Shown here: in pieces, positions 13,092 through 23,159 of the stretch
How the letters are laid out: each line of letters begins with the position of its first letter
How positions within the stretch are numbered: position 1 is the stretch's first letter
Assembly (NCBI GenBank): GCA_025531455.1
Contig: JAMYHL010000087.1
Coordinates: 88,459 to 152,458, forward strand
DNA: 64,000 bases
DNA from: Apiotrichum sp. Y4204
Lineage: Eukaryota > Basidiomycota > Tremellomycetes > Trichosporonales > Trichosporonaceae
Direction: 5' to 3'
Position numbers and translations under genes: made by a program
The notes under the pieces: model-generated
The model's input: the letters and a program-made list of their open reading frames with translations, nothing else
What the model was told of the DNA's origin: nothing
Databases searched by the model: none

Positions 13092-13431
13092 CTAGAGCTT
13101 ACAAAATACGCCGGCGCACGCGCCGCGGCCGAGCTGGACGAGCGTGCTCTTCGTGCGGGTGTACGCCATGATGCCCTCGTGGCCGTTCTCGACTCCGATG
13201 CCGCTCATCTTCCACCCGCCGACAGGCATTTCGGCAGGCGACTCGCCCCACGTGTTGATCCATGTGATGCCGGCCTGGAGCTCGCTGACGAGGTAATTCG
13301 CGAGGCCAATGTCCGTGCCGACCACACCGGCGGCGAGACCCATCGGCGTGTCGTTTGCGCGCTCGAGCAGCTGCGCCACCCACTCCTCCTGCGTCTTGCC
13401 CTTGGTCGAGTACGGCAGAATGGCCATCACG

Positions 13432-13463
<32 letters not shown>

Positions 13464-14630
13464 CTCGTCCGTGCAGTTTGTGAACACGACCGGCGGGACC
13501 CAGAAGCCGTTCGGTGTCGGTTTGGTCTTTTGCGCCTCGGCCGCACCGTCATACAGCACTTTTGCGCGGTCGACATTCTTCCCGTGCGCAATGTACTCGT
13601 CGACCTTGGCCTTGTGCGCCTTGCTCACCACGGGGCCAAAGTTGGTGTCCTTGTCCATCGGCATGCCCATGCGGATACCCTCGCGGCACCGCTTGGCGAT
13701 CGCCTCCTCGACGGCCTGGAGGAGTGTGTCGGGGACGAAGACGCGTGTGCCGTTCGTGCACACCTGTCCTGTCGAGTAGAAGTTGGCCATCATCGCGACG
13801 TCGGCGGCCTCATCGACGTCCGCATCCGGGAGGACGAGCAGCGGGCTCTTGCCGCCCAGCTCCATCGTCACGCTCTTCATGTCGCGCGCGGCCGCGGCAG
13901 CGACCTTGGATCCTGTCGAAACCTGGCCGGTGAAGCTGACTTTGGCGATCCCGGGGTGAGCCGTGAGCGGGGCGCCGCACGACGGTCCGTCGCCATACAC
14001 GACGTTGAAGACGCCCTTGGGAAGGCCCGCCTCGATGAAGATCTCCGCAAGCGCGTTCCCGTGCAGGGGAGTCACTTCGCTCGGCTTGTACACCATTGTG
14101 TTTCCCGCCGCGAGACACGCAGCGCTCTTCCACAGCGCAATCTGGATAGGGTAGTTCCACGCGCCGATACCGGCACACACGCCAAGCGGCTCGTGCACCG
14201 TGTGGATCGTCGCGCCGCTCTCTCCCGGCCGGAGCACCGTCGTCTTGCCGTCGAGGCCACCAGATGCGACATAGTACGCATAGTACTCGAGCACATCCGC
14301 GCCAGTGACAATGTCGACTGCCGAAGTCTCGCTCCACGACTTGCCGGTGTCGAGCGTCTCGGTGCGTGCGAGGTCGTCGTTACGTTCCCGGAGCAGCGCA
14401 ACCGCCTTGAGGAGGATCCTCGCGCGCTCCATCGGCGGCGTGCGCGACCACCCGCGGAACGCCTCCTGTGCCGTCTCGACAGCGGCATCGAGCTGCGCCG
14501 CCGTGGTCGTGTACACGGTCGCGACAGGTTCTCCTGTCGCCGGGTCGATCGCCTGGAACGGCGCGCCCGCCTCGTCCTCGGAATGTGCCCGGCCGCCGTA
14601 AAAGGTGTAGATCTCGCGCGCGAATGTCAT
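13092..14630 (-). CDS. Betaine-aldehyde dehydrogenase-type ALDH, 512 aa, single exon
   Basis: One uninterrupted 512-codon frame encodes a complete aldehyde dehydrogenase, the usual length for the family. Catalytic Cys291 lies in GQVCTNGTR and general-base Glu257 in MELGGKSP. The N-terminal YGGRAHSEDE, the GAWNYPIQIALWKSA segment and the C-terminal GESPAEMPVGGWKMSGIG closely follow bacterial and fungal betaine-aldehyde dehydrogenases (BetB/BADH), which oxidise betaine aldehyde to glycine betaine with NAD(P)+. The gene is divergently oriented to a choline oxidase gene 1.5 kb away, which strongly supports this substrate. It has no signal peptide and ends in CKL, close to but not a classical peroxisomal SKL signal. 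It is intronless among intron-rich neighbours, as is its partner. Confidence 0.93.
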
Positions 14631-16123
14631 TTTTGGTTTTGGTTTGGGAAAGAAGTGGAGAATGATGATGAGATGACAACAGAGTGTGCGGCCGAGCGGA
14701 ATTCAGTCTCGATCTCTCGCCAAGCACATGGTCTTGGTAATCTACGGCCTCGTGATCCAACAATCGGAGCCATGGAGCCAGGAGGGCAGGAGGCACCGAG
14801 GCACTCGTGAAGCTTGCCGCGCGTATTCCACGCTCTCCACGCTCCGCACAGTCTAGCAGTCTCCACCATCTCCACCTTGTCATGGTCATAATCCCATGCA
14901 CTCGGCCACCAGGTGTGTCGCCCTCTGACAGCGACCCTGCCCAGACATGAATTGCGGCCGCGCCGCAACACGCCCCCGACGTCATCCAAGAGAAAAATTA
15001 TCTCGGACACGGCAAAAAAAAAATAAAAACAATCATCGCTGCAGAAAAAATTATCGCGGACCTGCAGGGCTGCTCGGGATAACAAGCTCCACGACTCCAG
15101 CGGCCAGCGGCCCAGTGCGGCTCTATCGTGTGCCTTGCTGCAGACAAGCCTTGAAAAGCTTTTGCCAGTCGGAGCCGTTCTCGTAAGCAGCCTTGGGAGA
15201 GTCGGGGTGAGCGTGCACTTTTTCTCTGTCCATTTTTTCTGCTGCACACGATTGTCGCACTATCACGCCTCCATTCCGACAATGACGTTGGCCGCGGCGC
15301 CACCTCGTCGGGCGGATCATGTGATTCGTGCGTTTCGCAGCACCTGCAGCACTACTAGCACCAGCTCGTGTGCGTATCATGGCAACCCCGTCCGCTCACA
15401 AGCTCGCACGCGGGGGCAGGACAAAAGGCACTTTGCTGTCTGTACCCTCGGCAGATGCTCGGGCCGTGCCCCCCGGAAGCCGTGCACCGCGACTCGTGCT
15501 CGTATCGGAGTGCGGGTGCGGTGTATGGCCCTAATCTCCCTGCTATCGATAATAAAACCGCAACCCAATCCAAGAAAGGCCGAAACCACAGGAGCACGTA
15601 CGCCAGGAGGAGCATCCGAGGCACAGCGCAAGATCGCCAGACATCCGGCACAGCCGCAAGGACCCCAAGACTGTACGAGACGGCACAGGGGCAGGGGCAG
15701 CTGGCGAGCAGGGGGGAGCAGGGAGCAGGAGGGAGCGAGCGTGCAGGGGATAACTGCTGGGCAATGTCAGGGGCCCGTCGATTGAACAGTAGCAGAAGCA
15801 GTACACTGATTGATCACCTTGCTGTTTGTAGCGCGCTGTTCCACCCGCCGGGAACGGATATCGGAGATGCCCCCGATTTTTTCTTGCTTGGTTCCTCCTT
15901 GGAATGCTTGGGTTCTTGGGTCTGACTTGGGGTGCCAGCTGTATGAGATGCGGGCCAGCGCACCCGGGCTACGCTTCAGGTGGTGCAACAGCAGCAGCTC
16001 CGGCCTGTGTCTGTGTACCGCCAGCTGTGTGCTCCCCACCGTGGGCGCCGCACATATAGGCGCCCTCGCTACCTCGACTGTCTCCCTCCATACCCCCCCT
16101 CATCCGATCCAAAACATCTCACC
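14631..16123. other. Shared divergent promoter region of the choline oxidase/BADH pair
   Basis: A 1.5-kb gap separates the two start codons. Frames inside it show no domain. It contains AT-richer patches (AAATTATC twice, 14995-15002 and 15046-15053) and, at the right, a TATA string flanked by an inverted repeat. I infer that it holds the common control sites of the pair. Confidence 0.5.
16043..16065 (+). promoter_or_regulatory. TATA-like element inside a 7-bp perfect inverted repeat, choline oxidase promoter
   Basis: GGGCGCC (16043-16049) and GGCGCCC (16059-16065) are exact inverted repeats that bracket the string CACATATA. The element ends 58 nt before the ATG at 16124. A TATA box in this position is expected; the flanking palindrome could be an operator or chance in GC-rich DNA. 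Confidence 0.4.
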
Positions 16124-17758
16124 ATGGAGTGCAAGTCCTCTCTCCCCCAGTCCGAGCTCTCGGGCCACTACGACTATGTCATTGTCGGCGGCGGCACCGC
16201 CGGGTGTGTGCTCGCCTCGCGCCTCACGTCGTACCTCCCCCACCACCGCGTGCTCGTCATCGAAGGCGGCCCGACCGACTTTGACAAGCCCGAGGTGCTC
16301 AACCTCCGCGAGTGGCTCGGCATGCTCGGCGGCAAGTACGACTACGACTACGGCACGACCGAGCAGCACATGGGCAACAGCCACATCCGCCACTCGCGCG
16401 CAAAGGTGCTCGGCGGCTGCTCGTCGCACAACACGCTCATCTCGTTCCGCCCCTTCCGCCGCGACATGGACAGCTGGGTGTACCGTGGTGCGACTGGCTG
16501 GGATTTTGACACGATGATGCGCTTGATCGACAAGCTCCGCAACACCATCCAGCCGGTCCACGAGCGCCACCGCAACCAGCTCGTCAAGGACTGGATTTCG
16601 TCCTGCTCTTCGGCACTGGACATTCCGGTGATCGACGACTTTAACAGGACGATCCGCCGCGACGGCCAGTTCAAGGAGGGCGTCGGATTCTTCTCCATCT
16701 CGTACAACACCGAGGACGGCTCGCGCTCGAGCGCCAGTGTCGCGTACATCCACCCCCTGTTCCGCGGCGACGAGGTGCGCCCGAACCTGACTATTCTCAC
16801 CGAGGCGTGGGTCTCGCGCGTCAATGTCGACGGCGATCAGGCCACCGGCGTCAATGTCACTCTCAAGGACGGCTCCAAGGTCACCATTTCCCCGAAGAAG
16901 GGCGGCGAGATCATTCTGTCCGGCGGCGCGGTCGACACTCCCCGCCTCATGCTCCTCTCCGGTCTTGGCCCCCGCGCCGAGCTCGAGGCCCTCGGCATCA
17001 ACGTCGTCAAGGACATTCCCGGTGTCGGCGAGAACCTCCTCGACCACCCCGAGACGATCATCATCTGGGAGCTGAACAAGCCTGTCCCCGAGGACCAGAC
17101 GACCATGGACTCTGACGCGGGTATTTTCCTCCGCCGCGAGCCCGTCGGCCCCAACGACGACGCGACCGACCTGATGATGCACTGCTACCAGATCCCCTTC
17201 ACCGTCAACACCGAGCGTCTGGGCTACCCGCAGATCAAGGACCGGTACGCATTCTGCATGACGCCCAACATCCCCCGCCCGCGCTCCCGCGGCAAGCTCT
17301 ACCTCACCTCGTCCGACCCGAGCGTCAAGCCCGCCCTCGACTTCCGCTACTTTACCGACCCGGAGGGATACGACGCCGCTACCTTTGTTGCCGGCATTCG
17401 CGCCGCCCGCAAGGTCGCTCAGGAGGCGCCGTTCAAGGACTGGCTCGTCAAGGAGGTGTGCCCCGGCCCCGAGGTGCAGACGGACGAGGCGATCAGCGAG
17501 TACGCGCGCCGCGCCGCGCACACAGTGTACCACCCGGCCGGCACGACGCGCATGGGCGACGTGAAGAACGACCCGCTGGCGGTCGTCGACCCGACGCTCC
17601 GTGTCCGCGGCGTGCGCGGCCTCCGCGTCGCTGACGCAGGTGTCTTCCCCGAGATGGTGACTATCAACCCCATGCTCACGGTCCTTGCTGTTGGCGAGCA
17701 CGCTGCCGAGATCATTGCCCGCGAGAAGGGATGGAAGGGCGACGGCGCGCGTCTCTAG
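16124..17758 (+). CDS. Choline oxidase-like GMC flavoprotein, 544 aa, single exon
   Basis: A 544-codon intronless frame encodes a GMC oxidoreductase with the FAD motif VGGGTAG near residue 22 and the GMC signatures at RAKVLGGCSSHN and SGGAVDTPRLML. Features of choline oxidase are present: His102 in GGCSSHN aligns with the histidine that binds FAD covalently in Arthrobacter CodA; DHPE supplies the glutamate that binds the trimethylammonium group; DLMMH, VYHPAG (His470) and TINPM (Asn515) match the other active-site residues. The position of CodA Ser101 is Thr104 here. Choline oxidase converts choline to betaine aldehyde and on to glycine betaine, yielding two H2O2. Start chosen because CACC precedes this ATG and the FAD motif follows at the usual distance. 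Its divergent BADH neighbour fits the same pathway. Confidence 0.92.
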   Translation: MECKSSLPQSELSGHYDYVIVGGGTAGCVLASRLTSYLPHHRVLVIEGGPTDFDKPEVLNLREWLGMLGGKYDYDYGTTEQHMGNSHIRHSRAKVLGGCSSHNTLISFRPFRRDMDSWVYRGATGWDFDTMMRLIDKLRNTIQPVHERHRNQLVKDWISSCSSALDIPVIDDFNRTIRRDGQFKEGVGFFSISYNTEDGSRSSASVAYIHPLFRGDEVRPNLTILTEAWVSRVNVDGDQATGVNVTLKDGSKVTISPKKGGEIILSGGAVDTPRLMLLSGLGPRAELEALGINVVKDIPGVGENLLDHPETIIIWELNKPVPEDQTTMDSDAGIFLRREPVGPNDDATDLMMHCYQIPFTVNTERLGYPQIKDRYAFCMTPNIPRPRSRGKLYLTSSDPSVKPALDFRYFTDPEGYDAATFVAGIRAARKVAQEAPFKDWLVKEVCPGPEVQTDEAISEYARRAAHTVYHPAGTTRMGDVKNDPLAVVDPTLRVRGVRGLRVADAGVFPEMVTINPMLTVLAVGEHAAEIIAREKGWKGDGARL

Positions 17759-18372
17759 AGAACCAGATGACGAAAAAGTATTTCATTAGTAGCTACTGTA
17801 TCCAGTGCAAGATGTATTCTCGTGACCGCTGCGGCGGGTTTCATGATTATGTGTGGGACATTTGTTGTGGAAGCTGGGAGGCTGGGAGGGTCCATTTGAC
17901 ATAGCCCGTCGAGCCGTTCGCATAGCCTGCTAGCCTGTCGAGTGCGGTCCGCGTCCGGACAGGCGTTCTCAACGTCAGGATCTGTGCGGTTGCTGACAGT
18001 CCTCGCACCATCATCCCCCACCTCGCCGCATGCGCTTCCCACAGTGCACCAACACCATTCCTCCCTACTCCCACCCGATGCGGACAATGGAAGTGTGAGA
18101 CAAAGACATCCAAGACATGCAAGACACACTCTTCATATCGTGTCTCATGTCCGCATTCATCCCACTTTCTCGCAGCCACATTTCGTGCCACCACCAGAAA
18201 AATTGGCTCCGTCCCATCTGCCACACTCACAAGAGTCATACACAATCCACAATCCACAATCCACAATTCAACCCAACTCCACTTCAACTCGACACTCTCA
18301 ACTCCATCTTCTATATCAACCTTCGCACACATCCCCTCTTGGCGATACACTCCCACCCACCAGTCCGCAAGC
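17759..18372. other. Intergenic region, leader of BUR1
   Basis: No gene is seen. A short tandem CACAATCC repeat (about 18240-18268) and a CT-rich, purine-poor tract lead up to the BUR1 start, as in other leaders of this genome. Confidence 0.5.
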
Positions 18373-21300
18373 ATGCCCGGGCCATGGCCCACCCCCAACC
18401 CCCCGCCGCTGGCGAAGCGCCTCGCCCCAAACTCGCCGACGCGCCTGCCCCCGCCGCCGACGCACGCACTCCCCGCCCGGCCCGATACCGGCGCGCCCCC
18501 GCGGCAGACTATCAGCCTGCGCGCCAGGATGGATAACCCCCCGCCAGTAATTGATAGGCGATACCCGCCCGGACATGGTCATGGTGGACCTGCACATGGT
18601 GGGCCTGGCGGAGGCGGACACGGCGGAGGTCCTGGTCCTGGTCCTGGTCCTGGTCCCGGGCCCGGTCCGCATTCCGGTCCCTCACACTCTGGCCCATCGC
18701 ACTTCAACCACGGCCCCAATGCCCCGCCGTTCCCGTTCCAGCCCTTCCAGCAGCCGTATGCGCCGCTGCCCTTCCCGCCCTTTCAGCAGCCGTACCAGCA
18801 GCCGTACGGTCGCGACCATCGCGACCGCGAGTTTGCCGACCGCAGCGACCGCGGCGACCGCTACATCCCCGACGACGAGCCGCGCGAGCGCGACAGGCGG
18901 AACTCGGACGCGCGCTCCCGCTCCCGTGAAAGGCACTACGAGTACGACCGCCGCGATAGAGAGCGCGACCGCGAGAGGGAGAGGGAAAGGGGCCGCGACC
19001 GCGATCCGCACTGGGAGCGCGAGAGAGAGTATCCGCGGTACTCGTCTGGATCCCGCGAGCGCCGCCCGTACGACCGGTACGATGCGCGTGACCGCGACCG
19101 TGATCGCGAGCGGGGACGGGATCGGGAACGGGAACGGGAACGCGACGAGCGCCCGCCGTACGGCCAGAAGAAGAGCCGCCCGCCGCCCAAGGAAGAAGGC
19201 GAGGAGGGCGAGATTGAGGCCGGCGAAGTGCGTACCCCGCCGCCGCCGGCGCCGAGCAGTCCCCCACCGCCCCCTCCCCCGGATAGCGAGCCGCCCCCGC
19301 CGCCTCCGCGCACTGCGTCTCCACCCCCACCGCCGCGTTCCCCGCCGCGGTCCCCGCCACGCCGGCCTGCGTCGCCCCGCGCTGAGCGCGCACCCTCCCC
19401 GCGCCGTGTACCTACCCCTCCGCGGCGTATACCTACGCCCCCGCGGCGGGTCCCTCCTCCCCCGCATCGAGCATCTGCATCTTCACCGCGCCGTGCAGCG
19501 TCACCGCCTCGCGCCCGTGCATCCTCCCCAACCCGCGCCCCGTCTCCTCACAGACGCGCAGCGTCACCCCACCCCGCGCCTCCTCGACGGACATCGCCTC
19601 ATCACCGGCCTGCCTCTCCCCCTCCACCGCCGCCAACTTCTCCACCCAAGGAGGATCCAGCGCCGCCAGCTGACCCCGCCCCGCCATCACCTCCACCTCC
19701 TCCACCAGACGCCCCGCGCGACCCATCCCCGCCGAAACGCGACGCTTCAGATCTCAACACCCCGGCCAAGCCTATCCCCCGCTTCGCTCCCAGACGCGAG
19801 GGCAGTGGCGCACACGCACCGAACCGCAACCTCCTGGAACCCGTTACTCGCGTTTCTACACCCGTCGCCGCGCGCGGGATGACGCCCACACCGCACGGCA
19901 AGCTGTTCCGCTTCCCGACCGCCGCTGAGGAGAAGGAGACGTTTGGGCGACACTTTATTGGAACATCAACACTCGCGGCGTATGATATCGGGACCAAGCT
20001 CGGTGAAGGCACGTTTGGTGTCGTCACAAAGGCGGTTGAGCTCGCGACGAAGCGTGCGGTGGCGCTGAAAAAGCTCATTACGCACAACCCCCGCGATGGC
20101 GTCAGCGTGACTACCGTCCGCGAAATCAAGATTCTCAAGGAGCTGCACCACCCGAACATTGTGCCGCTTATAGACATGGTCGTCCAGAGGAGTGAGTAGG
20201 CCTGGAGTGGGGTTTGAGACCCGTGCTGATATTAGAAATCCCCGCGGACCGCGGATACCGCGGCGAGGTGTTTATGGTATTTCCGTTCATGGACCACGAT
20301 CTGTGTGGGCTGCTACTGAACAAGGACTTTCGCATGACACACTCGGTCGCCAAGCTGCTGCTCAAACAGATCCTCGAGGGCCTCTCGTACATGCACGCCA
20401 ATAACATTATTCACCGCGACCTCAAGACGGCGAATATCCTGGTGTCAAAGGAGGGCAGCGCGATGATTGCCGACTTTGGTCTCGCACGCACACTCGGCGT
20501 CGAGGAGATGCCGCGCCACTCGCCGCACGAGTACACCAACATGGTCGTCACGCGGTGGTACCGCGCCCCGGAGCTGCTCCTCGGCGACCAGCACTACACC
20601 ACCGCCATTGATCTATGGTCCGTCGGCTGCATCCTTGGCGAGATGTACCTCCGCGAACCCATCTTCCCCGGGACATCGGACAAGGACCAGCTGCACCGCA
20701 TCTTCTCGCGCGCGGGGCCGCCGTCGCACGTCTCGTGGCCGTCGTGGAAGCAGCTCCCGGGCTTCCCCGAGGCAAAAGACCACCCGTGGGAACACACGCA
20801 CCGCGAACTCACGCTGCTGCAGTGTGCGAAGAAGTGGGCGTAAGTGTGACTTTTGTGGATGTGGCATTTTGGCATATCTAACCCCAGAATGGACCGGACC
20901 GGGGCAGACCTTCTTGTCGAGCTGCTGCGTATCGACCCGGCAAAGCGGCCGTCGGCAGACAAGGCGCTCGAGCACGTCTGGTTCTGGACCGACCCGCTGC
21001 CAGCCAAGATTGGAACGTGGGTAAAAGACAAAAGACTTTGACTGACGGCAGCATTCCGGTCGTCGAGTCGTCGCATGAGATGACGAGCCGCGAGCGTGAA
21101 GTCCCGCAACAAGTGTACCGTCCGCCGCAGCACCAGCCCGTCCGCCCACCGACATGGAGCACGGGCCCGCCGCGCCCGAACATGAACATGCCGCCGAACA
21201 ATATGCGCCGTCCCCCGGGGCCGCCAATGGGCCAGCACGCACAGGGCGGGTACGGGCGCGCGCCGCCCGGCCGTCCGGGGCAGGGTCCTCCGCCAGGAGC

Positions 21301-21604
21301 GTATGGACGCCCCCCGCCGCACGGCCCCCCGCCTGGGCGCGGGCCATACCGCGGCGGACCACCTGGCGGACCAGGTGGTCCAGGTGGTCCAGGCGGAGGT
21401 GGTCCTCCTGGCGCTGGGCCCGGTGGACCAGGGCGCGGGCTGCCGTTCAAGCTGCAGGGCGGGATGCACGCGTCGACGGGGCCGAGCTTTGCTGGTGGAG
21501 CGGGACCCGGACCTGGGGGCGCGCGGCTGCCGAAACGGCCTGGCCCGCCAGAGGAGTGGCGCGCGGACAAGCGGCCTCGGCGGGACGACAGCCTGCCGTA
21601 CTGA
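18373..21604 (+). CDS. BUR1: BUR1 (CDK9-type) transcription elongation kinase with long low-complexity arms, 1034 aa, 4 exons
   Basis: Exons 18373-20191, 20236-20839, 20888-21016 and 21052-21604 give 1034 residues. The kinase begins near residue 536 with LGEGTFGVV; catalytic Lys is in VALKKL, HRDLKTAN is the catalytic loop, ADFGLA the DFG motif, followed by TRWYRAPELLL. The VTTVREIKILKEL helix stands where CDKs have PSTAIRE. The segments KKLITHNPRDGVSVTT and FPFMDHDLCGLLLNK match Cryptococcus BUR1 as I recall it. Family role: with its cyclin, Bur1 phosphorylates the RNA polymerase II linker/CTD and Spt5 to support elongation. About 530 N-terminal residues are Arg-Asp/Arg-Glu repeats and Pro-Ser arrays; about 180 C-terminal residues are Gly-Pro rich and end in KRPRRD. 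A later in-frame ATG at 18529 is an alternative start. Confidence 0.9.
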
Positions 21605-21867
21605 GCAGAAGATATTGTATCTGTGGTATTCATGATATCTAGCATCTAGAGTGCGGTGCATGGTCGGAGACTGGGGAGGGACATGGGCTGTGCCGGCATC
21701 GAGGTCGGAGATCTATGGAGATATGGAGATATGGAGACATAAAGATGAGATGTGGAATGTGGTGTGCAGAGCGATATCAAGCACCCAGAGCGTGGCCACC
21801 TCCCTACGGCGATCCATGATCGATGGGCGTGAAATGGCGAAACGAGGGCCGCAGCAGGACCGATCTG

Positions 21868-21932
21868 AGTGAGACTGGGACTGGGACTGAGACTGACGAG
21901 GATCCGAGACCCGAGACCGAGACCGAGACCCA
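21868..21932. repeat. GAGACY/GGGACT purine-rich repeat
   Basis: Hexamer variants of gggact, gagact and gagacc run for about 65 bases on the plus strand. It is an imperfect microsatellite; no protein frame uses it convincingly. Confidence 0.55.
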
Positions 21933-22347
21933 CCAGACCCATGGCTCCATGACCCACGCCCCGGCGCAGCAGAGAATGGCCAGCTGGGCCAGAACTAGTC
22001 GATGGGATGGTGCGTGAAGCTTTTTCTGGGGTGGCACATTGTGGCACATCCTGGCCGCCGGCTCAGGCCACGGGCTGCGTCGCCCCGCGTACTAGGGCTC
22101 GCTATCCCAAGGATCGTAAGCTCGCGTAATCTGCCCCGTTGGCCTGGGTGGTGCCCGCAAGCCCGATTTGGGGTGATTAGAGTTTTGTTCATCGTGCCTC
22201 GGCCGGACGAGCGCCGCACGTGTCCGCCGAGCTCCTCCGCGCCTGTGCTCCGCCCCCGAGCTAGGAATCCGGCGAGTCCGGCGAGACAGCGGACCGGGTC
22301 TTCCGGGTGGGCAGCAGAGGAAAAACAGAAAAGGGCATGCATTGAGC

Positions 22348-22392
22348 CACGAGCTTGCAGCTTGCAGCCTTGCAGCCTTGCAGCTTGCGTGC
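22348..22392. repeat. TTGCAGC/CTTGCAG tandem repeat
   Basis: Five near-copies of a 7-9 base unit containing ttgcag lie in an intergenic stretch. No function can be assigned. Confidence 0.55.
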
Positions 22393-23159
22393 AATATGCA
22401 AGAATTTTCCGCCATGCGAATGCACCTTGCACCTTTGCGTATATTGTCCTGCTTCTACGCGCGCTCGATTGCGCTCGACCTCTGTAGTCCTTCAGGGGAT
22501 GCATTGCAGGATTGCAGGGCTCTAACAGGACTGGGCTGTTTCTGTTGGGTCTTGGGACGTCGTCTGTGCGGGTTGCGCGTGCGGGGGGGTGAGTGCCCAG
22601 ACTGAAAGCCAAGAGAGCGTGATGTTTACGAGACGCGCCGGGTCGCCGGGTCGTGCTCCCCCCTTTCAGCGGAAAAGAGAGAGAAACTGTTTGAGCTGGA
22701 GGAGATGCATTACCATTATTGTTTCCTCTCTGTTCTGTTCTTTTCTCCATCGTCCATAATCCATCGCGAGATCTTCTTGCACCACCACTTCTCACCCCGA
22801 CCTATCGACGATCAGTAGTAGTAGTGGCCGTCGCTGTCCCTAATTACTCCCACGCCTCCGTCCACTGGCCCTCACGCTCTCTGTCCCTCTCTCTCTCTTC
22901 TGGTGCCCTGCGATTCTGGCCCTGTTGGCTTGGGTCGGAACCCTATCCCCCTCCTGTCCCCCCCTCCCTCCGTTGCCAGGTTGCAACCCCGAATCTTGTT
23001 TTGCACACCAACCGCCTCGTGCAAACCTCTTCATCCTCTCTTCTACTCTCATCCTCGCACTAGCACCTCGGCCTCGCACTCACTCTCTCACTCGTGACTA
23101 GTGACCCGTGACTGGCACACACACACCTCCAGTACTCCAACCCAACTCCGCAGCAAAAA

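Larger units (their letters stand above)
21605..23159. other. Intergenic region, 1.55 kb, with several short tandem repeats
   Basis: No supported gene. It contains ggagatat repeats (about 21716-21740), a GAGACC/GGGACT purine repeat (21868-21932) and a gcttgcag/ccttgcag repeat (22348-22392). The last 400 bases are CT-rich and form the likely promoter and leader of the mucin-like gene. Confidence 0.5.

Noticed and set aside
13179..14810. 543-codon open frame on the plus strand
   Set aside because: It lies antisense to the betaine-aldehyde dehydrogenase gene; long antisense frames are common in GC-rich coding DNA and this one has no domain.
16100..17701. 533-codon open frame on the minus strand
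   Set aside because: Antisense shadow of the choline oxidase gene; composition is an artefact of GC-rich codons.
18551..19882. 443-codon overlapping frame within BUR1
   Set aside because: Shifted reading of the Arg/Asp and Pro repeats; the kinase continues in the other frame.
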